Assembly (NCBI GenBank): GCA_009760885.1
Contig: CM019696.1
Span: forward strand, 43,074,221 to 43,138,220
Length of the DNA stretch: 64,000 bases
Reading direction: 5' to 3'
Source of the DNA: Achatina immaculata
Lineage: Eukaryota; Mollusca; Gastropoda; Stylommatophora; Achatinidae
Position 1 is the first letter of the stretch. Each line of letters opens with the position of its first letter. Shown here piece after piece: positions 56,946-64,000 of the stretch. The position numbers and the translations under genes were made by a program. The notes under the pieces are model-generated. The model saw only the letters and a list, made by a program, of their open reading frames with translations. It was not told where the DNA came from and searched no databases.

Positions 56946-58015
56946 TTTTATGTGTTATATCTTGATCCTGGGAAGCAGCATAGTCACACAGCACACGTTA
57001 GCACAGTACAGTCACACAGCACACTATAGCACAGTAGTTACACAGCACACTATAGCACAATACAGTGCAATATAGCAAAGCACAATCATGCAGCACACTA
57101 CAGCACAGGTACAGTGCAACATAGCACACCACAACACAGCACAGTATAACATATCAAAGCACAATCATACAGAACACTACAGCACAGTACAGTACAACGT
57201 AGCAAATCAGTCGTACATCACATCACAGTACAATATAGCAAATCACAATCATACAGCATATATGCAGGAAACTCTCTACCGTAGAGAGCGGAACAACAAC
57301 ACAACTCCTTCAGATCATCAGAGGAAGTACCCCCCCCCCCAGACAAGTGTTTCGGCCCTTTAAACTCCTGACACTCTAAGGGGGTGGGCCCCTCTGGGTC
57401 ATGACTCCCAGAGGTCTTGTGAGTTGTTGCTTTTTTTTTCCCGGTCCCGGGATCGAACCCATGAGTACAACATAGCAATTCAATCATACAGTACACTACA
57501 GCACAACACAATACAACATAGCAAAGCACAGCCATACAGCACAGTAGAGGCACACAGAACATCATAGTAAAATACAGCACAGTCATACAGAACAGTACAG
57601 TCACACGACGGAGGACAGTCAAACAGTACAGTAAGCCACACATGACGTCATAGTCATACAGTACACCACAGTCATACGGTACAGTAAGTCATACAGTACA
57701 TCATAGTCACAGTGCAGTAAGTCATACAGTACATCACAGCCATACAGTGCAGTAAGACATACGGTATAGCACAGCCATACAGTGCAGTACATTCATATGG
57801 TACATTGGAATCATGCGGTACAGTACAGCCATACATCACAACACAGTCGTACAGTACAGTACATCACAGTCATACAGTAGAGTATAGTACAGTCATAAAG
57901 TTCACTACACTCGTACAGCACGGTACATTAATACAGCACAGCACAGTCGCTAAATACAGTATGATCATACAGTACAGCACAATCAAGCAGCACAGGACAA
58001 TATAGCAGAGTGATA
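56946..58015. repeat. CAGTACAGTCATA low-complexity repeat
   Basis: Irregular array of 5- to 10-bp motifs such as cagtacagtcatacagcaca, without fixed period. Interrupted by a SINE fragment at 57268-57465. Confidence 0.88.
57268..57465 (-). mobile_element. tRNA-derived SINE fragment
   Basis: On the minus strand the right end carries a B-box match (gggttcgatcc, complement at 57450-57460). The A box is missing, so the copy is 5'-truncated or diverged. It differs in sequence from the SINE at 3262-3524. Flanked on both sides by the low-complexity repeat. The leftmost part has a short palindrome (tctctaccgtagaga). Confidence 0.6.
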
Positions 58016-58235
58016 CCTCTCTGTGTGTCATGGTTAATCATTCACATTCATTCTCTTCATTTCTCTGTCTCTCACATCTAAAATGTTTTGTTTTCTTTTT
58101 CAAGGCCAATCACATACACACCTACGCACACATACACACACAAACACACACATTGCTCTTTCATACGTAAAAGGTGAAAATATAATAATGATTTACACAT
58201 AATTACATAATGTGCATATCTTTACAGGTTACATG

Positions 58236-58395
58236 TACTCACTTGCAGCTACACCCACTCACGTACACAAGGTCATACATGCACGCTTGTACACCCACTC
58301 ACGTACACAAGGTCATACATGCACGCTTGTACACCCACTCACGTACACAAGGTCATACATGCACGCTTGTACACCCACTCATGTGTACAGGGTCA
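58236..58395. repeat. 40-bp minisatellite
   Basis: About four copies with acacccactcacgtacacaa and ggtcatacatgcacgcttgt. Confidence 0.94.
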
Positions 58396-59050
58396 TAATA
58401 TTTAGTTTCTAAGATACAGGCCCTAGTCCGCAGCCGTGGAGACAGCCGGCGAAGCAGACAAGGGAACTGACAGATAAGAAGAACTGACAGATAAGAAAGC
58501 TAGGTAGACGAGTCAGATAAGAGCAGAATTAATGGCTTGTGCTAGGAACACTGAATCTTTGATACCGCCCTTGTGTGCATGAAGACCAGCTTAAGCTTTA
58601 TCTCATGTGCTGGTCACGTGAGCTGTAAACATGGATAAATTCTGCTGAAATATTTAACTTTATGATCACACATATGTTTATCCAAACAATCTCCAACCTT
58701 CTAACTGCAACATGGTGTTGAGATTAGACGTGGCGTGGAGCTGGCGTGGGGTTGTTATGCTGGAGTTAGTGGCCAGCACGTAAAACATCTAATTAAGAAA
58801 ACGTTTGAAGATTTGCACCAACACGAGCTCTTGTCACAGATATGCTGATTAACGGTGCTCCATGCTATCTGATCTCTGCTTTAAAACAAAATTATCTTGC
58901 TTTCTCCTGCGGTCATCAACTAAAAAGGTCAGACAATCCGAGTAAATCAGGGGGAGGTAAACTTCTGTGCGATAGACACAGATCGATACAATCTGTGAAA
59001 TATTTCAGGTAGCGCAGATAGATGTGAATGGTCATTATTAAAGAATTTGT
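58396..59050. other. Single-copy island, no gene seen
   Basis: One of the few stretches without tandem structure. No convincing coding frame. Contains a cluster of GATA-type motifs annotated separately and a CACGTG E-box at 58615-58620. Confidence 0.55.
58472..58620. promoter_or_regulatory. Cluster of GATA-type motifs with an E-box
   Basis: AGATAAG occurs at 58472-58478, 58489-58495 and 58515-58521 on the plus strand, and TTATCT at 58598-58603 gives a fourth on the minus strand. A CACGTG E-box lies at 58615-58620. AGATAAG is the classical GATA-factor site. The first two sit in a near-repeat (ctgacagataagaa), so local duplication may explain part of the density. Regulatory function is speculative, and no gene is nearby within the window. 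Confidence 0.3.
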
Positions 59051-59379
59051 AGTCCACACAGCAATAGACATTTTAATTCACAAAGGAGTAGACACTGCTG
59101 CAGTACGAATATAGACACTGTAATGTATGACTACAGACAATGTAATGAATATAAACAATATAATAGTCACTAATACAAGATTACAGATAATGTATGAAAA
59201 TAAACAATATAATAGACATTAATACAATATTACAAACATTATACCCTGAAGATAAACAATGTAAAAGAAACTAATGCGCGATTACAGACAATGTAGAGAG
59301 CATAAACAATATAATATACATTAATACAAAATCACAGACAATGTATGAAAATAAACAGTATAAAAGATGATGATTTGAG
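59051..59379. repeat. Degenerate array of about 60 bp
   Basis: Loose repeats of acaatataatagacattaat and ttacagacaatgta. Confidence 0.7.
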
Positions 59380-60352
59380 ACAATGTTGTGATATACTAAC
59401 ATGAGATAATGTTGTGATGTACTGACATGAGATAATGTTGTGATGTACTGACATTAGATAATATTTTGATGTACTGACATGAGATAATGTTGTGATGTAC
59501 TGACATGAGATAATATTGTGATGTACTGACATGAGACAATGTTGTGATGTACTAACATGAGATAATGTTATGATGTATCAACATGAGATAATGTTGTGAT
59601 GTACTGAGATGAGATAATGTTGTGATGTACTGACATGAGATAATGTTGTGATGTACTGACATGAGATAATATTGTGATGTATTAACATGAGATAATGTTG
59701 TGATGTACTGACATGAGATAATGTTGTGATGTACTGACATGAGATAATGTTGTGATATACTAACATGAGATAATGTTGTGATGTACTAACATGAGATAAT
59801 ATTGTGATGTACTAACATGAGATAACGTTGTGATGTACTGACATGAGATAATTTTGTGATGTACTGACATGAGATAATGTTGTGATGTATTAACATGAGA
59901 TAATGTTGTGATGTATTAACATGAGATAATGTTGTGATGTATTAACATGAGATAATGTTGTGATGTACTGACATGAGATAATGTTGTGATGTATTAGCAT
60001 GAGATAATGTTGTGATGTATTAACATGAGATAATGTTGTGATGTATTAACATGAGATAATGTTGTTATGTACTACATGAGAAATTGTTGTGTTGCATTAA
60101 TATGAGATAATGTTGTGATTTATTAATATGAGATAATGCTGTGATGTACTGACAAGAGATAGCGTTGTGATGTAGCAACATGAGATAATGCTGTGATGTA
60201 CTGACATGAGATAATGGTGTGATATAGCAACATGAGATAATCCTGTGATGTACTGACATGAGATAATGTTGTGATGTAGCAACATGAGATAATGCTGTGA
60301 TGTACTGACATGAGATAATGTTGTAATATAGCAACATGGGATAATGTGATGC
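59380..60352. repeat. 26-bp minisatellite
   Basis: About 37 copies with gagataatgttgtgatgtac and tgacat. From about 60120 to 60340 two monomer variants (gtactgacat and gtagcaacat) alternate, making a 52-bp repeat. Confidence 0.95.
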
Positions 60353-60892
60353 AATTACTCTAGATAATGTCAGCTACCGAAATAATGCTCTGATATGTTG
60401 AAATAATGTTGGCCAAGACGTTGTCTAACGGTTGCTACTATAAACTCAAACTTGCATGTGTGGTTGCTGGCAATCAAATGATTAGAATCTAGGTTAGCTG
60501 GGCGACGTCGTAAAGATACTTCTGGATGTGGCCACATAATATAAGACCGACTTCCCTATCAAACAATGCTACTCTGAGGAAAGAAACCGCCTGGTGTTTG
60601 AGAAGCACTGCATGCAGGAATATGGGACACTGGTCCACACCATTTGAACTAGAAATTCAGTTATAATTAACCTTTCCTTTCTCCACTGTTATACTCCCTT
60701 CATATTAACCTTACATCTACTCTTTTTTTCGCCTGCAACAAGTATTCCAGGACCTTCACTACACTATGTTATAAAGCATCTACCACAAACACATTCACAT
60801 ATTCCACGCCCTCTCTTGTTGGTTTTACAACCTTTTTCCCCCTCTCTCTCCCCACCACTTTCTTACTATCAGCTAGCCAGACTGGCATCACA
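60353..60892. other. Single-copy island, no gene assigned
   Basis: Mostly non-repetitive. A 35-codon plus-strand frame at 60540-60647, with CYSEERNRLVFEKHCMQEYG, has protein-like composition and two cysteines but is bounded upstream by TAA at 60537-60539. It could be an exon remnant; there is no other support. Confidence 0.35.
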
Positions 60893-61185
60893 CCACACAT
60901 GTCATCATGTAAGCACTCACACCACACATGTCATCATGTAAGCACTCACACCACACATGTCATCATGTTAGCGCTCACACCACACATGTCATCATGTTAG
61001 CGCTCACACCACACATGTCATCATGTAAGCACTCACACCACACATGTCATCATGTAAGCACTCACACCACACATGTCATCATGTAAGCACTCACACCACA
61101 CACGTCATCATGTAAGCACTCACACCACACACGTCATCATGTAAGCACTCACACCACACACGTCATCATGTAAGCACTCACAACA
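60893..61185. repeat. 29-bp minisatellite
   Basis: Ten copies with accacacatgtcatcatgta and agcactcac. Two copies have gttagcgct. Confidence 0.96.
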
Positions 61186-61674
61186 CTCCACCACTCTCAC
61201 CCTCTTGATCGCAACTTCATTCAGCCCGCAGCTGTGCTTGCTTTTCTTCCAGTCTCTCAACTTATTTTTATTGTGTAACTTTTATGTGAATCTATATTTT
61301 CTCGTCTTTTCTTATCTCTTTGTCCTGTCTCTTTGTCCTGTCTCTTTGTCCTGTATGTTTTTGTATAATTAAGATGCACACCAAATAGTTGTAACATTGT
61401 GTGTTCATTAATTAATACTTCTGTTCCTAGTTGTGCTTTGCAGCTTCAACATTTTGTTATCACAGCTCTACTGCAGTGGTTTTGTGTAATACATTTAGTC
61501 ACATATACATATATATATACATATACTTGTACCCAGACACTATTAGTTTGTCAACTTTGGCAAAGCACGTTCATTTTTTGTTTTTTACATTGACAATTGA
61601 AACATCGATTTTTTTAAAATTGTGTGAACGATAGAATATATTTTCAGTAGAATATCATAAAATTTATGAACACG

Positions 61675-61706
<32 letters not shown>

Positions 61707-61794
61707 CCACCAACAACAACAACAACAAAATGTTTAAATAAAAAGGGAAAATGCAAAGACAAAAATACATAACAAATTCATTGAGAAGAGATAA
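61186..61794. other. No gene seen; AT-rich spacer with microsatellite
   Basis: Contains (CAT)n then (CAA)n at 61676-61727 and a TATACATA patch near 61504-61525. No coding signal. Confidence 0.6.
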
Positions 61795-62790
61795 ATAATA
61801 CCAACATGGAGATTATATGTGTAATAATACCAACATAGAGATTTATATGAATGAGTGTAATAATACCAACATAGAGATTATAGGTGTGGGTGTAATAACA
61901 CCAGAATAGAAATTATATGTGTGAGTGTAATAATACCAGCATAGATATTATACGTGTGTGTGTAATAATACCAATGTAGAGTTTCTATGTGTGGATGTAA
62001 TAATACCGACGCATAGATTATAGGTGTGAATGTAATACTACCAACAGTGAGATTATATGTGTGGGTATAATAATGCCAACATAGAGTTTATATGCGCGGG
62101 TGTAATAATACCAACATAGAGATTACATTCGCGGGTGTTATAAAACCAACACAGAGATTATATGCCTGGTGTAATAATATAAACATGGAATTTTTATGCC
62201 TGGGTGCAATAATAGCAGAATGGATATTATATGTGTGGGTGCTATAATGCCAACATAAAGATTATATGCGTGGATGTAATAATACCAACATAGAGATTAT
62301 GTGCATTGGTATAATAATACCAACTTAGAGTTTATATGCGTGATTGTAACATTACTAATACAGAGATTATATGCGTGGGTGTAATAATCCCAACATTTAT
62401 TTATATGCGTGGGTGAAATAATCTCAACATTTAGTTTATATGCTTGGGTGTAATAATCCCAACATTTAGTTTATATGCGTGGGTGTAATAATCCCAACAT
62501 TTAGTTTATATGTGTGGGTGTAATAATACGTAAATAGAGATTATATGCATGGGTGTAACAGTACCAACATTTAGTTTATATGTGTGGGTGTAATAATACG
62601 TAAATAGAGATTATATGCATGGGTGTAACAGTACCAACATTTAGTTTATATGTGTGGGTGTAATAATACGTAAATAGAGATTATATGCATGGGTGTAACA
62701 GTACCAACATTTAGTTTATATGCGTGGGTGTAATAATACCAACATTTAGTTTATATGCGTGGGTGTAACAGTACCAACATAGAGTTTATA
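61795..62790. repeat. 35-bp minisatellite
   Basis: About 28 imperfect copies with accaacatagagattatatg and gtgggtgtaataat. At about 62512-62720 a 70-bp dimer (cgtaaatagagattatatgc paired with accaacatttagtttatatg) is repeated three times almost exactly. Confidence 0.93.
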
Positions 62791-63254
62791 ATAGTCTGTC
62801 CCTGTATGAGTCTGTCTCTGTCTGTGTCTGTCAAAGCTGCCAGAGACAGAAATCAGAAAAAGTGAAATAGAAAGTGCGCTGGCGCTGGGGTGGAGGTGGG
62901 AGTATTCCTGATTTTGTTGAAGAGATAAAACATTTACAACTGTGGCTGAGATAAACAAACAGGAGAATAATCAAATAGCCAGACGGACAGACAAACAAGT
63001 AGGCAAACCAACAAACAATCAGACAGACTGACAAACAATCAGACAAACCAATAAACAATCAGACAAACAGACAGACAAACAATTAGTCCAGCAACCAAAC
63101 AGACAAGCAAAGCTACAAACAGACAGACAGATAGACGGACAGTCAGGGATACAGAAAAGGAAACAGACAAGCAAAGCTACAAACAGACAGACAGATAGAC
63201 GGACAGACAGGGATACAGAAAAGGGAACAGACAGATAAGCAAAAAATAAACAAA
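62791..63254. repeat. CAGA/CAAA low complexity with a 64-bp tandem pair
   Basis: GTCT repeats at 62793-62832, then AGACAAAC-rich sequence from about 62955. 63100-63163 and 63164-63227 are near-identical 64-bp copies differing at one or two positions (gacagtcagg against gacagacagg). Confidence 0.88.
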
Positions 63255-63624
63255 ATCTAGAGATCGTGAAAGGTCACAGTTTGCGTGAATTGTCTAATGA
63301 TTTTTGATGGCCGTTGTTTAAACAATGAAATGGATGATAATGCTGATGACGATAGTAAAATGTGACACACTCAGGACAAGACAGACCAGGACATGATAAG
63401 ACAGGCCGGCCACCACGTGTCTGTGGTCTGGGAATGGCCATCTCTCTCACACCTTGACAGCTATACCCTCGTTCTACCTTCAGCTACAGCTACCAGAAGC
63501 GAGGGGCAAGGTGTGAGCCAGATGTCTGATAAACGTAACCACGGGCAACCAGCTTCAGTTGCCACTGCTCCCTCTTCGGTCCTAAACTGCAGATATCGCT
63601 GGACAGAGTTTATGTTTCATGTTG
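63255..63624. other. Single-copy spacer, no gene assigned
   Basis: A plus-strand frame at 63393-63677 has ordinary composition but runs into the following array, and shows no family motif. Confidence 0.5.
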
Positions 63625-64000
63625 GACTGTTAGATCACATATCAGATGTTTCTTACAGTTTTATGCAGGGTTGTTAGATCACATATCAGATGTTTCTTAC
63701 AGTTTTATGTAGGGCTGTTAGTTCACATGTAAGATGTTTCTTACAGTTTTATGTAGGGCTGTTAGTTCACATGTAAGATGTTTCTTACAGTTTTATGTAG
63801 GGTTGTTAGATCACGTGTAAGATGTTTCTTATAGTTTTATATAGGGTTGTTAGATCACATGTAAGATGTTTCTTACAGTTTTATGTAGGGCTGTTAGTTC
63901 ACATGTAAGATGTTTCTTACAGTTTTATGTAGGGCTGTTAGTTCACATGTAAGATGTTTCTTACAGTTTTATGTAGGGCTGTTAGTTCACATGTAAGTTG
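63625..64000. repeat. 44-bp minisatellite, continues past the window
   Basis: About eight and a half copies with gttagttcacatgtaagatg and tttcttacagttttatgtag. The array is cut by the window end. Confidence 0.95.

Noticed and set aside
63393..63677. 94-codon plus-strand frame as a gene
   Set aside because: Its last third is the first unit of the 44-bp array and the remainder matches no family I recognise.

Overview
This window looks like an intergenic, repeat-saturated stretch of an animal genome, most likely a lophotrochozoan and plausibly a gastropod mollusc. That assignment is an inference from the style of its retroelements (several RTE-like non-LTR families, a Penelope-like element, a mariner relative and tRNA-derived SINEs) and from the extreme load of minisatellites. 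I find no intact host protein-coding gene, no rRNA or functional tRNA gene, no bacterial operon and no CRISPR array. The long apparent reading frames are nearly all tandem arrays whose unit is a multiple of three bases.

Layout. 1-1.03 kb: two small minisatellites and a degraded Cys-rich coding exon with two adjacent in-frame stops. 1.2-7.75 kb: one 48-bp minisatellite family broken into at least four arrays by two RTE fragments, a SINE, a 19-bp array and an inverted Penelope-like element. 7.75-10.7 kb: 31-bp and 44-bp arrays and a decayed CR1/Jockey-like LINE with an array inside it. 11-12.95 kb: a fairly well preserved non-LTR reverse transcriptase. 13-24.2 kb: arrays and microsatellites with two RTE-A and one RTE-B insertion. 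24.47-25.34 kb: an RTE-C copy whose two parts point in opposite directions. 26.7-29.04 kb: a long, internally deleted RTE-D inside a 36-bp array. 30.37-32.6 kb: an RTE-A copy carrying a 984-bp tandem duplication. 32.87-40.8 kb: a 27-bp satellite of about 7.9 kb with higher-order and kilobase-scale duplications. 40.9-46 kb: a 45-bp array and a 2.1-kb tandem duplication. 46-51 kb: a 41-bp array apparently derived from an RTE-B end, a 1.47-kb tandem duplication holding two mariner-like pseudogenes, and an RTE-C insertion with a 48-bp target duplication. 51.2-64 kb: further arrays, an unclassified 1.2-kb insertion at 53.24-54.41 kb with internal monomers, a second SINE fragment, and a few single-copy islands, one with a cluster of GATA motifs.

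Two themes connect the parts. First, target-primed retroelements repeatedly land in minisatellites, and two of them (a Penelope-like element and an RTE-C element) have the inverted 5' arrangement expected of twin priming. Second, several arrays appear to have started from transposable-element sequence: the mariner coding region, the RTE-B 3' end, the Penelope 3' end and the CR1-like LINE. Four loci also carry near-identical tandem duplications of 0.8-2.1 kb with breakpoints in repeats or short homologies. They are either very young duplications or assembly artefacts, and this should be settled before anything else is built on them.
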